From Clostridiales bacterium (GTDB taxonomy: Bacteria > Bacillota_A > Clostridia > Oscillospirales > Oscillospiraceae), in NCBI GenBank assembly GCA_022777455.1, contig JALFGI010000128.1, positions 1 to 19,781 on the forward strand: a stretch of 19,781 nt of DNA, read 5' to 3'. The position numbers and the translations under genes are program-made. Numbering within the stretch: the stretch's first letter is position 1; each line of letters starts with the position of its first letter. Below the pieces are notes generated by a model, which worked only from the letters and a program-made list of their open reading frames with translations, did not search any database and was not told the origin of the DNA. This document shows positions 1-6,705 of this stretch, one piece after another.

Positions 1-513
1 GATGAACTGCTCAATCTTCTCCTCCACGCTGCCGGGCTGGGCAGGGGCGTACACCTTGGGCTGCTTGGGCTCTTTCGGCTCCTTGGGTTCTCTGGGAGCC
101 TGGGGCTTCTTTTCACGATTTTCCCGGCGCTCTTTCTTCTCGGGCTTGGGAGCTTCCTCTGCCTTGGGGGCGGCGGGCTTGGTCTCTTCCTTCACGGGTG
201 CTGCTTTGGGAGCCTCGGGCTTGGGAGCCTCAGCTTTGGGAGCCTCAGCTTTGGGAGCCTCGGGCTTTTTGGGCGCCTTGGGCTTGGAGCGGGAGGCGGA
301 GGACAGGGCAACCTTGGGAGCCTCGGGCTGGGGATCGGGCATTTCGTAGCTGACCTCGATTTTTGCGGGCTGTGCACCGAAGCCCAGGAAGCCGGACTTG
401 GGCAGCTGAATCACCTGATAAGAGAAGCTGTCGGCGTCCAGGCCCAGCTGGGCTACGGCGTTGGCCTTGGCTTCGTCGATGGTTTTACCGGTGATGATGT
501 GTTTCATTTCCAT
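1..513 (-). CDS. jag: Jag (SpoIIIJ-associated) RNA-binding protein, N-terminal part, cut by window edge
   Basis: Only the first 171 codons are present; the reading frame is open to position 1. Residues 1-50 (starting MEMKHIITGKTIDEAKANA, with a KSGFLGFGAQPAKIEV block) match the Jag_N domain. They are followed by a long low-complexity Ala/Pro/Lys/Glu linker (about residues 60-155) and then VEEKIEQFI, which in this family leads into the KH and R3H single-stranded nucleic-acid-binding domains that lie outside the window. The start at 513 is chosen because GGAGGA lies 8 bases upstream; it sits 3 bases after the yidC stop codon, so the two are co-transcribed and probably coupled. Jag/KhpB proteins are RNA-binding partners encoded beside yidC across Firmicutes; in some species they affect cell elongation and sporulation. 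The linker is longer and more repetitive than in Bacillus Jag. Confidence 0.9.
   Translation of the reverse strand, partial: MEMKHIITGKTIDEAKANAVAQLGLDADSFSYQVIQLPKSGFLGFGAQPAKIEVSYEMPDPQPEAPKVALSSASRSKPKAPKKPEAPKAEAPKAEAPKPEAPKAAPVKEETKPAAPKAEEAPKPEKKERRENREKKPQAPREPKEPKEPKQPKVYAPAQPGSVEEKIEQFI
208..267. repeat. Four tandem 15-bp units inside the jag linker
   Basis: Four back-to-back 15-base units (208-222, 223-237, 238-252, 253-267) of the form GGGAGCCTCRGSYTT on the plus strand. On the coding strand they encode a five-residue Ala-Pro-Lys-x-Glu type repeat in the Jag linker. The units differ only at a few positions, which suggests recent slippage expansion or contraction of the linker. Confidence 0.8.
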
Positions 514-516
514 AGA

Positions 517-1767
517 TCATTCCTCCGTTTGCTGGGAATATCGGTTGGGATCGTAATTGCGGCCCTTGCAGTAGGGACGGTCGGGGATACCGGACATGGT
601 TTCCTTCTCCTCCTCGGCTTCCTCTGTCAGCAGGCCTTTTCTGGCGGCGTACTCCCGAGTGGCGGCAGCCCGCTGGGCCTCCTCCTGCTCCTTCTGCTTC
701 TTCTGCATCTTCTTTTTGCTGGTGTTCTCGGTGATGCCGTCGGGGTTGGCGGCCCGGCGCTCGGCCCGGATGCGTTCCTTCTCGGCTTCGATCTTATCCT
801 GCTCCAGGCGGCGCTTCAGCCGCTCGGCATCCTCAGCGTCGTAGATGGTGCGGTAGCGCTTGTTGAGGAGCACGTCCTCAGCGGTTCTCACCACGCCGCC
901 GACGAACCAGTACAGGGACAGGGAGGCGGGGACGGTAAAGCCGATCCACAGCATCATCAGGGGCATGGTGTACATCATGATCTTGTTGGTCTGGGCGGTC
1001 TGAGAATTCTTGGCAGTTTCCTGATCCTGGATGCCGTCTTTGTTGGTGACCAGGGAGTCGTTCATCTTCTGGGAAATCCACATGGTGACCACCTGGTTGC
1101 CTGCGGACAGCAGAGCGATCAGGAAAGCGCCGATCTGGGGCCAGCACCAGAAGGTGGAGGCGAACACATTGAACTTGGGAATATCGCCCAGGTTGATGCC
1201 CAGGAAGGTGAAGTCGATACCGGCCAAGGTGGCCTCGCTGAGGGTGGGGATGGCTGCCTTCACCAGCTCGGAATACTCGGGCTGGGACAGTAGCTGGGCA
1301 GCGGTGATCTGATGGTAGAAGGAGTTGGCGCTGAAGGCCTCGGGGGCGGCCTCCACAAGAACGGCAACGATCTGCTCCGCTACCTCCAGGCTCTCGTGGA
1401 GCATATACACAATGGGCTGGCGCACCACGGTATACAGGGGCAAAATGATCAGCATGGGAAGCAGACTCCACAGGCAGCCGCCGCCCATGGAAACGCCTTC
1501 TTCCTTATAGAGGTTCTGCAGCGCCTGATTCTGGCGCTGGGGGTCATCGGCGTACCGGCGCTGGAGCTCCTGCAGCTGGGGCTGGAGCCGGGACATCTTC
1601 ATCATGCTCTTTTTGGATTTTGCGGTCATGGGCAGCAGCACCAGCTGCACCACGATGGAGAACACGATCAGGGCAAAGCCATAGCTGTGGGAAAACTGAT
1701 ACAGCCAGTCCAAAAGGTAACCGAAGGGTACCTGAATGATATCAGCGATAGAGAATGCTAGAAACAT
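517..1767 (-). CDS. yidC: YidC/Oxa1/SpoIIIJ-family membrane protein insertase
   Basis: 416 residues. YidC inserts and folds proteins in the cytoplasmic membrane, alone or with SecYEG. Visible family features are the first membrane segment (about residues 28-47, ending VLLPMTAK), the charged coiled-coil hairpin (about 50-95), the second membrane segment after GVSMGGGCLW, and further hydrophobic segments near 203-230 and 262-295, the last ending in the SLYWFVGGV block. The C-terminal ~110 residues are a highly charged Lys/Glu/Arg tail, long for the family and possibly ribosome-contacting. There is no N-terminal signal or lipobox Cys as in Bacillus SpoIIIJ. At the place of the conserved groove arginine (IRLLILPL in Bacillus) the sequence has VQLVLLPM, so a Gln (residue 41) replaces Arg. 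The start at 1767 has GGAGGA 6 bases upstream. It lies 12 bases downstream of yidD and just upstream of jag in the same operon. Confidence 0.95.
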   Translation of the reverse strand: MFLAFSIADIIQVPFGYLLDWLYQFSHSYGFALIVFSIVVQLVLLPMTAKSKKSMMKMSRLQPQLQELQRRYADDPQRQNQALQNLYKEEGVSMGGGCLWSLLPMLIILPLYTVVRQPIVYMLHESLEVAEQIVAVLVEAAPEAFSANSFYHQITAAQLLSQPEYSELVKAAIPTLSEATLAGIDFTFLGINLGDIPKFNVFASTFWCWPQIGAFLIALLSAGNQVVTMWISQKMNDSLVTNKDGIQDQETAKNSQTAQTNKIMMYTMPLMMLWIGFTVPASLSLYWFVGGVVRTAEDVLLNKRYRTIYDAEDAERLKRRLEQDKIEAEKERIRAERRAANPDGITENTSKKKMQKKQKEQEEAQRAAATREYAARKGLLTEEAEEEKETMSGIPDRPYCKGRNYDPNRYSQQTEE

Positions 1768-1779
1768 GGACTTTCCTCC

Positions 1780-2007
1780 TTATTTTTTTGAAAGTCGGGG
1801 AACGGGGTCGTAGATGTCTCCGTGGTAGAACGGGTGGCATTTGCAGATGCGCTTCAGCGCAAGCCAGCCGCCTCGGAGGGCCCCGTAACGGCAAATCGCT
1901 TCATAGGCATAGGCGGAGCAAGTGGGCCGGAACCGGCATCTCGGTGGACATGCCGGGGAAATATACCTCTGATAAAACCGGATGAGGGCAAGAAATGCTT
2001 TTTTCAT
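1780..2007 (-). CDS. yidD: Membrane protein insertion efficiency factor YidD
   Basis: 75 residues, a normal length for the family. It contains the hallmark cysteine pattern [18 protein letters not shown] and the C-terminal [13 protein letters not shown] block. YidD is a small membrane-associated, amphipathic-helix protein thought to help YidC-dependent insertion. Its ATG overlaps the rnpA stop codon (ATGA, 2004-2007), so translation is probably coupled; this fits the weak Shine-Dalgarno AAGGA 11 bases upstream. It is followed 12 bases later by yidC. The gene order rnpA-yidD-yidC is conserved in most bacteria, which makes the call secure. Confidence 0.96.
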   Translation of the reverse strand: MKKAFLALIRFYQRYISPACPPRCRFRPTCSAYAYEAICRYGALRGGWLALKRICKCHPFYHGDIYDPVPRLSKK

Positions 2008-2354
2008 GGCACGTCATTTCCTTTGCACAGAATTCCTGCCTTTTCGGCCAGGGAGAGGAAGCTGCCGGTGAGCTTGTCGAAGGGAGCCTTCACCGCCCGG
2101 GTGCGGGCCACCACCACAATGTCCCAGCCGGGCTGGAACCGGAGCTCATTGAGCCGGTAGATTTCCCGCAGCCGGCGCCGTGTCCGGTTGCGGACCACCG
2201 CGTGGCCCAGCTTCTTGCTCACCGTAATGCCCACCCGGTTGAGTTCCGTGCGGTTGCGGCGGGCGTAAAGCACCATATAGGAATCTGCGTAGCCGCTGGT
2301 ATGGTACAGCCGGCGGAAAACATGATTGAGCTTTAAACTGGTGGAAAACCTCAT
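2004..2354 (-). CDS. rnpA: Ribonuclease P protein component
   Basis: 116 residues. It is the protein cofactor of RNase P, which with the rnpB RNA removes 5' leaders from pre-tRNAs. The family signature is clear: FRRLYHTSG near the N-terminus and the arginine-rich [18 protein letters not shown] block (about residues 47-64, the RNR motif) that contacts RNase P RNA and substrate. The ATG at 2354 has an AGGAG about 11 bases upstream. It lies downstream of rpmH, separated by a strong terminator-like hairpin (2381-2424) that probably lowers transcription from the ribosomal-protein promoter into rnpA. The 3' end overlaps yidD by 4 bases. Confidence 0.97.
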   Translation of the reverse strand: MRFSTSLKLNHVFRRLYHTSGYADSYMVLYARRNRTELNRVGITVSKKLGHAVVRNRTRRRLREIYRLNELRFQPGWDIVVVARTRAVKAPFDKLTGSFLSLAEKAGILCKGNDVP

Positions 2355-2380
2355 TAGACTCCATCTCCTGGTCTGTGCAT

Positions 2381-2424
2381 AAAAAAAGGGAGCGGGGCGA
2401 ACATTTCACCCCGCTTTTGCTCCC
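2381..2424 (-). terminator. Rho-independent terminator/attenuator between rpmH and rnpA
   Basis: Read on the minus strand, a GC-rich hairpin (AGCGGGG paired with CCCCGCT, with an outer GGG/CCC pair) is followed directly by seven T residues. It lies downstream of the rpmH stop and 27 bases before the rnpA start, so it would cap rpmH transcripts while letting some polymerase through to rnpA-yidD-yidC-jag. Confidence 0.8.
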
Positions 2425-2469
2425 ATTTCGCTCAGAGCAACATTCCCACGCCGGGGCGCAAAATGCTCA

Positions 2470-2604
2470 TCAAGCGGACAGAACCTTGCGGCCCTTGGCA
2501 CGGCGGCGGGCGAGAACCTTGCGGCCGTTGGAAGTAGCCATTCTCTGGCGGAAACCATGAACCTTGGAACGATGACGTTTGCTGGGCTGATAGGTACGCT
2601 TCAT
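2470..2604 (-). CDS. rpmH: 50S ribosomal protein L34
   Basis: 44 residues beginning [19 protein letters not shown] and ending KGRKVLSA, a full-length and near-canonical L34, a small very basic protein of the large ribosomal subunit. The ATG at 2604 is preceded by AAGGAGGTG, a long perfect match to the 16S anti-Shine-Dalgarno, consistent with very high expression. A near-consensus sigma-A promoter lies about 97 bases upstream (2701-2729) and a terminator-like hairpin directly downstream (2381-2424). In most bacteria dnaA and the origin lie on the upstream side of rpmH; here capG does. Confidence 0.98.
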   Translation of the reverse strand: MKRTYQPSKRHRSKVHGFRQRMATSNGRKVLARRRAKGRKVLSA

Positions 2605-2700
2605 TTAAGTTACACCTCCTTGAAATTGATGTTCATATGCTCGACAGCCATGTTGGCCGCAGCAACACATAATAACTGACTTTAACAGTCATGCTGAAGT

Positions 2701-2729
2701 ATTATAACCGAAAAACGGCAGCAGGTCAA
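2701..2729 (-). promoter_or_regulatory. Sigma-A promoter of rpmH
   Basis: On the minus strand: -35 TTGACC (2724-2729), a 17-base spacer and -10 TATAAT (2701-2706), 11 of 12 consensus bases. It leaves a 5' leader of about 90 bases before the rpmH Shine-Dalgarno. Confidence 0.88.
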
Positions 2730-2752
2730 CATATTTTTTCATTTTCTGCCGG

Positions 2753-3925
2753 TTACTGCTTCCGCCATACCATTTTGTTTACCACGCCGGTGTAGCTCTG
2801 GATGATTTTGACCACCTTGTCGGACACGTTTTCGTCGGTGTAATCCGGCACGGGGGTGCCCAGGTGACCGTTTCGGTTCATTTCCACCGCGGTGTCCACC
2901 GCCTGGAGCAGACCCTTCTCGTCAATGCCGGAGAGAATGAAGCAGGCCTTGTCCAAGGCCTCCGGCCGCTCGGTGCTGGTGCGAATGCACACGGCGGGGA
3001 AGGGGTGGCCCACACTGGTAAAGAAGCTGCTCTCCTCCGGCAGGGTGCCGGAATCGGACACCACGGCAAAGGCGTTCATCTGCAGGCAGTTGTAGTCGTG
3101 GAAGCCCAGGGGCTCATGCTGAATCACCCGCTTGTCAAGGACGAAGCCCGTGGCCTCGATCCGCTTTTTAGACCGGGGATGGCAGGAATAGAGGATGGGC
3201 ATGTCGTATTTTTCCGCCATGGCGTTGATGGCGTTAAAGAGAGACAGGAAATTTTTCTCCGTGTCGATGTTCTCCTCCCGGTGGGCGGACAAGAGAATGT
3301 AGCGCCCTTTTTCCAGCCCCAGCCGGGTGTGGATGTCGGAGGCTTCAATTTTGGGTAGATTCCTGTGGAGCACCTCCGCCATGGGGGAGCCGGTGACGTA
3401 GGTCCGCTCCCGGGGCAGCCCTGTGTCCGCCAGGTAGCGGCGGGCATGCTCGGAGTAGGCCATGTTCACGTCGGAAATGATGTCCACAATCCGCCGGTTG
3501 GTCTCCTCCGGCAGGCATTCATCCTTGCACCGGTTGCCCGCCTCCATGTGGAAGATGGGGATGTGCAGTCGCTTGGCACCGATGACGCTGAGGCAGCTGT
3601 TGGTATCCCCCAGCACCAGCACGGCGTCGGGCTGGATGGCGGCCATGAGCTTGTAGCTTTCGGCAATGATGTTGCCCATGGTCTCGCCCAAGTCGGAACC
3701 CACGGCGTTGAGATAAACCTCCGGGTCCTTCAGCTCCAGATCATGGAAGAACACGCCGTTGAGGTTGTAGTCGTAATTCTGTCCCGTGTGGGCCAGGATG
3801 GTATCAAAATAGATGCGGCATTTGTCAATCACCGCCGCCAAACGGATGATCTCCGGCCGGGTGCCTACGATGATCAGCAGCTTCAGCCTGCCGTTTTCCT
3901 TCCAGGTTACCTTGCTGTAGTCCAT
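2753..3925 (-). CDS. capG: UDP-GlcNAc 2-epimerase family enzyme of UDP-L-FucNAc synthesis (CapG/FnlC type)
   Basis: 390 residues. It has the motifs of non-hydrolysing UDP-GlcNAc 2-epimerases (GT-B fold): GTRPEII (21-27), GDTNS (106-110), HMEAGNR (126-132), SAHREEN (213-219), DSGTLPEES (291-299) and RTSTERPE (315-322). Because it follows capE and capF directly, the most likely reaction is the last step to UDP-N-acetyl-L-fucosamine, C2 epimerisation of UDP-N-acetyl-L-pneumosamine, as in Staphylococcus aureus CapG, rather than UDP-ManNAc formation (WecB/MnaA). The start at 3925 is preferred over an in-frame ATG 51 bases upstream because AGGAGG lies 6 bases before it, overlapping the capF stop codon. 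No clear terminator is seen between this gene and the rpmH promoter, so read-through into the ribosomal cluster is possible. Confidence 0.88.
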   Translation of the reverse strand: MDYSKVTWKENGRLKLLIIVGTRPEIIRLAAVIDKCRIYFDTILAHTGQNYDYNLNGVFFHDLELKDPEVYLNAVGSDLGETMGNIIAESYKLMAAIQPDAVLVLGDTNSCLSVIGAKRLHIPIFHMEAGNRCKDECLPEETNRRIVDIISDVNMAYSEHARRYLADTGLPRERTYVTGSPMAEVLHRNLPKIEASDIHTRLGLEKGRYILLSAHREENIDTEKNFLSLFNAINAMAEKYDMPILYSCHPRSKKRIEATGFVLDKRVIQHEPLGFHDYNCLQMNAFAVVSDSGTLPEESSFFTSVGHPFPAVCIRTSTERPEALDKACFILSGIDEKGLLQAVDTAVEMNRNGHLGTPVPDYTDENVSDKVVKIIQSYTGVVNKMVWRKQ

Positions 3926-3935
3926 GTTTTTCCTC

Positions 3936-5135
3936 CTATACCGGCTCGAAGAAGGTGTCCGGGTGGCCGGGATCAAAGGGCTCGTTGGCCCACATCACCG
4001 TCACCAGGTTCTCGGAGTCGGACAGATTGATGATGTTGTGGGTGTAGCCGGGGAGCATGTGCACCGCCTGCAGCTTCTCTCCGCTGACCTCAAACTCCAG
4101 TACCTCTTCCGTGCCGATCTTCCGCTGCCGAATCAGGCCATGGCCGGATACCACAATGAAAAATTCCCATTTGCTGTTGTGCCAGTGCTGGCCCTTGGTC
4201 ACCCCGGGCCTGGAAATATTTACGGAAAACTGGCCGTGGTCGGATGTTTTCATCAGCTCCGTAAAGCTGCCCCGGTCATCTTTGTTCATTTTCAGATCGA
4301 AGATGGCCTTTTCTCTGGGCAGATAGGAAAGGTACATGGAGTAGAGCTTCTTTTCAAAGCTCCCCTCCGGGATGCTGGGCATTACCAAGGTTGCGGGCTG
4401 GTCGCGGAAGGTGTGCAGGCACTCTACGATGTAGCCCAGGGTTGCCTTATGGGTGACGGGGGCGGCGCAGTAGCGGCCGTCCTCCTGGAGGATTGTTTCC
4501 ACGCCGCTGAATTCGCAGTGGTGCTCATGGCCTTCCAGGGCGTCGAACAGCTCCTCCACCAGATCGTCGATGAACAGCATTTCCAGCTCCACGCTGGGGT
4601 CGTTCACGGTGATGGGCAGATCGTTTGCGATATTATGGCAGAAGGTGCCCACGGCGGAATTGTAGTTGGGCCGGACCCATTTGCCCACCAGATTGGGGAA
4701 GCGGTACACCAGCACCTTGGCGCCGGTTTCCTGACCGTATTGGAAGAACAGCTCCTCCCCCTCTTTTTTGCTCAGACCGTACTCGCTGGTGCCGAAGCGG
4801 CCGGAAAGGGTGGCCTGGATGGAGGAGGAGAGCATCACGGGGCAGGTGTTGCCGTGCCTTTTGAGGCACTCCAGCAGTGTGGAGGCAAAGCCGAAATTGC
4901 CCTGGTGAAATTCTTCATTGGTTTTGGGCCGGTTCACCCCGGCCAGATTGAACACGAAATCCGCCCGGGCGCAGTAGCCTTCCAACTCCTGGGGGGTGCT
5001 GCCCAGGTCGTATTCCATGATTTCTTCAATATGAAGGCCGGGGCGGGTGCGGTTTTTCCCGTCCCGGATGTTTTTCAGATTTTCCACCAGGTTCTTTCCT
5101 ACAAAGCCCCTGGAACCGGTGATCAGTATCTTCAT
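3936..5135 (-). CDS. capF: UDP-2-acetamido-2,6-dideoxy-hexulose reductase/epimerase (CapF/FnlB type)
   Basis: 399 residues, two domains. Residues 1-250 are a short-chain dehydrogenase with the NAD(P)-binding GSRGFVG (7-13) and the catalytic YGLSK (Tyr119/Lys123). Residues ~275-399 are a cupin with GQHWHNSKWE (His317, His319) and a later YTHNI (His366) as likely metal ligands. This SDR-plus-cupin layout is that of S. aureus CapF, which epimerises at C3 and reduces at C4 the product of CapE. The start at 5135 (MKILITGS) is chosen because it places the Rossmann motif at the N-terminus; GAGAGG lies about 5 bases upstream, while the longer frame to 5183 would overlap capE. It lies 10 bases after capE and 10 before capG. 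Confidence 0.88.
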   Translation of the reverse strand: MKILITGSRGFVGKNLVENLKNIRDGKNRTRPGLHIEEIMEYDLGSTPQELEGYCARADFVFNLAGVNRPKTNEEFHQGNFGFASTLLECLKRHGNTCPVMLSSSIQATLSGRFGTSEYGLSKKEGEELFFQYGQETGAKVLVYRFPNLVGKWVRPNYNSAVGTFCHNIANDLPITVNDPSVELEMLFIDDLVEELFDALEGHEHHCEFSGVETILQEDGRYCAAPVTHKATLGYIVECLHTFRDQPATLVMPSIPEGSFEKKLYSMYLSYLPREKAIFDLKMNKDDRGSFTELMKTSDHGQFSVNISRPGVTKGQHWHNSKWEFFIVVSGHGLIRQRKIGTEEVLEFEVSGEKLQAVHMLPGYTHNIINLSDSENLVTVMWANEPFDPGHPDTFFEPV

Positions 5136-5145
5136 GGCCGGCCTC

Positions 5146-6192
5146 TCAGTTGTGGCGGATGCCGGCCAGTTCTTCCTGAACATAGTCGGTGGTGCGTATT
5201 TTCTTCACCGTTCCCTCCACATCCAGCCGGGTGGTGTTGTGGCTGGTATAGGATTCCTCGGCCTGGGTGAGCACCTGACCCTGGACGAAATACTTGTCGT
5301 AGTTCAGGTCCCGGCCGTCGGCGGCCACCCGGTAGTAGTTGCCCATGTCCTCGCTGCGCAGCCGCTCCTCCCGGGTCATCAGGGTTTCGTAGAGCTTCTC
5401 GCCGTGGCGGGTGCCGATGATGTTGGTGCCGGTGTCACCGAAGAGCTGCTGTACCGCCTTGGCCAGATCTCCGATGGTGGAGGCGTCCGCCTTCTGGATG
5501 AACAGGTCGCCGGGGTTGGCGTGCTCAAAGGCGAATTTCACCAGGTCCACCGCCTCGTCCAGATTCATCAGGAACCGGGTCATGTGGGGGTTCGTGATGG
5601 TAATGGGATTGCCGGCGTGAATCTGGTCGATGAACAGAGGAATCACGCTGCCCCGGCTGCACATCACGTTGCCGTAGCGGGTACAGCAGATGGTGGTGCC
5701 GCCCCGTTCCGCGGCCACCCGGGCGTTGGCGTAGATCACATGCTCCATCATGGCCTTGGAGATGCCCATGGCGTTGATGGGGTAGGCGGCCTTGTCGGTG
5801 GACAGGCACACCACCCGCTGCACCCCGGCATCAATGGCGGCGTGGAGCAGATTGTCGGTGCCCACAATGTTGGTCTGCACCGCCTGCATGGGGAAGAACT
5901 CGCAGGAGGGCACCTGCTTCAGGGCGGCGGCGTGGAAGATGTAGTCCACCCCGGGCATGGCGTCCCGGATGGACTGAGGGTCCCGCACGTCGCCCACATA
6001 GAATTTCACCTTCTTGGCGCTGTCGGGGTAAAGGGCCTGGAGCTGGTGACGCATGTCATCCTGCTTCTTCTCGTCCCGGGAAAAAATGCGGATCTGGCCG
6101 ATGTCGGTGTTCAGAAACTGCTTCAAAACGGTATTGCCGAAAGAACCGGTACCGCCGGTAATCATCAGTGTTGCGCCGGAAAATGCGGACAT
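5146..6192 (-). CDS. capE: UDP-GlcNAc 4,6-dehydratase/5-epimerase (CapE/FnlA type)
   Basis: 348 residues. It belongs to the extended short-chain dehydrogenase family of inverting UDP-GlcNAc 4,6-dehydratases (polysaccharide biosynthesis protein CapD-like domain). Visible features are the NADP-binding TGGTGSFG (12-19), STDKAAYP (131-138) and NAMGISKAMME, in which Met142 stands where classical SDRs have the catalytic Tyr and Lys146 is the partner lysine, a hallmark of CapE-like enzymes. It would start UDP-L-FucNAc synthesis from UDP-GlcNAc in the cytoplasm. The ATG at 6192 has AAGGAG 9 bases upstream, and a sigma-A promoter lies at 6251-6279. It heads the capE-capF-capG operon. No glycosyltransferase or polymerase gene is present in the window to use the sugar. 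Confidence 0.9.
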   Translation of the reverse strand: MSAFSGATLMITGGTGSFGNTVLKQFLNTDIGQIRIFSRDEKKQDDMRHQLQALYPDSAKKVKFYVGDVRDPQSIRDAMPGVDYIFHAAALKQVPSCEFFPMQAVQTNIVGTDNLLHAAIDAGVQRVVCLSTDKAAYPINAMGISKAMMEHVIYANARVAAERGGTTICCTRYGNVMCSRGSVIPLFIDQIHAGNPITITNPHMTRFLMNLDEAVDLVKFAFEHANPGDLFIQKADASTIGDLAKAVQQLFGDTGTNIIGTRHGEKLYETLMTREERLRSEDMGNYYRVAADGRDLNYDKYFVQGQVLTQAEESYTSHNTTRLDVEGTVKKIRTTDYVQEELAGIRHN

Positions 6193-6250
6193 AAGCTAAT
6201 TCTCCTTCTTTTTCTGGCTTGGGAAGCCATGTTATGCCTATTATCTTTTT

Positions 6251-6279
6251 ATTATACCACCATTTCCCCCACATGTCCA
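6251..6279 (-). promoter_or_regulatory. Sigma-A promoter of the capEFG operon
   Basis: On the minus strand: -35 TGGACA (6274-6279), a 17-base spacer and -10 TATAAT (6251-6256). It starts transcription about 50 bases before the capE ATG. Confidence 0.78.
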
Positions 6280-6312
6280 CAGAAAATCCGGCGGCGGGGA
6301 AATAGGAATTTG

Positions 6313-6383
6313 GCGGGCTGTGCCCGCGGACAATGGCGCACCGGGCTGGTGTATGATCCGGGACTCCTGGGTAAAGCCCGGTG
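6313..6383. other. Non-coding stretch with two inverted repeats upstream of capEFG
   Basis: GCGGGC (6313-6318) pairs with GCCCGC (6322-6327), and CACCGGGCT (6339-6347) pairs with AGCCCGGTG (6375-6383). No gene is convincing here. These may be part of the dispersed-repeat material that continues at 6424, or folded regions of no function. With the neighbouring repeat and terminator they fill the 513-base gap between mrdA and capE. Confidence 0.45.
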
Positions 6384-6423
6384 ACGTTTCTGCGTGCCAG
6401 GCTACAACAATCGCCCAGCCAGT

Positions 6424-6565
6424 GTAGGGGAGGCTCGTAGCCTCCCGCGCGGTATAATCCACAAAAATAAACCGGGTTGGGCGAATTCGTACGATGTCAG
6501 ACACGATACCATTCAACGGAACACTCAATTTCGTTACGTTGCGGGCGGCTACGAGCCGCCCCTAC
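6424..6565. repeat. MITE-like palindromic repeat, copy A
   Basis: 142 bases with inverted ends that start GTAGGGG and end CCCCTAC. Each end is itself a hairpin: GGGGAGGCTCGTAGCCTCCC on the left and GGGCGGCTACGAGCCGCCCC on the right. The interior holds GGTTGGGCGAATT (6475-6487) and a GGAACACTCA block, both also found in copy B at 19441-19583. There is no coding capacity. A 3-base AGT occurs on both sides (6421-6423, 6566-6568), possibly a target duplication but short enough for chance. The layout fits a small non-autonomous mobile element or a REP-like dispersed repeat. Confidence 0.75.
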
Positions 6566-6602
6566 AGTTTTATCGTGGTGCTGTGGGAATTCGCCCAACC
6601 CG
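6473..6602. repeat. 16-bp perfect inverted repeat overlapping repeat copy A
   Basis: CGGGTTGGGCGAATTC at 6473-6488 recurs in inverted orientation at 6587-6602, outside the right hairpin of copy A. The same GGTTGGGCGAATT core occurs in copy B (19493-19505), so this arm is family-specific sequence. It suggests that the locus is a composite or nested insertion, or that the mobile unit is longer than the GTAGGGG/CCCCTAC boundaries. Confidence 0.65.
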
Positions 6603-6631
6603 TTTCCTCATCAAGGGGGCTCCTTTTTTTC

Positions 6632-6685
6632 GCAGAAAAACACCCCACTTGTCAGAGTGTGTATCATACTGTCTGACAAATGGGG
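6632..6685 (-). terminator. Rho-independent terminator of the mre/mrdA operon
   Basis: Read on the minus strand, a 14-bp stem (CCCCATTTGTCAGA paired with TCTGACAAGTGGGG, one T-G wobble) with a 15-base loop is followed by TGTTTTT. It lies 20 bases after the mrdA stop. On the plus strand the wobble becomes a C-A mismatch and the tail has fewer T residues, so minus is the functional direction. Confidence 0.82.
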
Positions 6686-6705
6686 CAATTTTCTATTGAT
6701 GGGAA

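Noticed and set aside
6270..6285. TGTGGACA, similar to a DnaA box
   Set aside because: It is a single imperfect match that is better explained as part of the capE -35 region; no cluster of boxes or AT-rich unwinding region is nearby.
3924..6384. Two ~445-residue open frames on the plus strand opposite capF and capE
   Set aside because: They mirror well-defined SDR enzymes on the other strand and show the His/Gly/Val-rich composition of shadow frames.
6241..6528. A 95-residue open frame on the minus strand across the repeat region, and a 101-residue frame on the plus strand (6394-6699)
   Set aside because: Both run through the palindromic repeat and hairpins; the minus one also overlaps the capE promoter, and neither has a ribosome-binding site or family resemblance.
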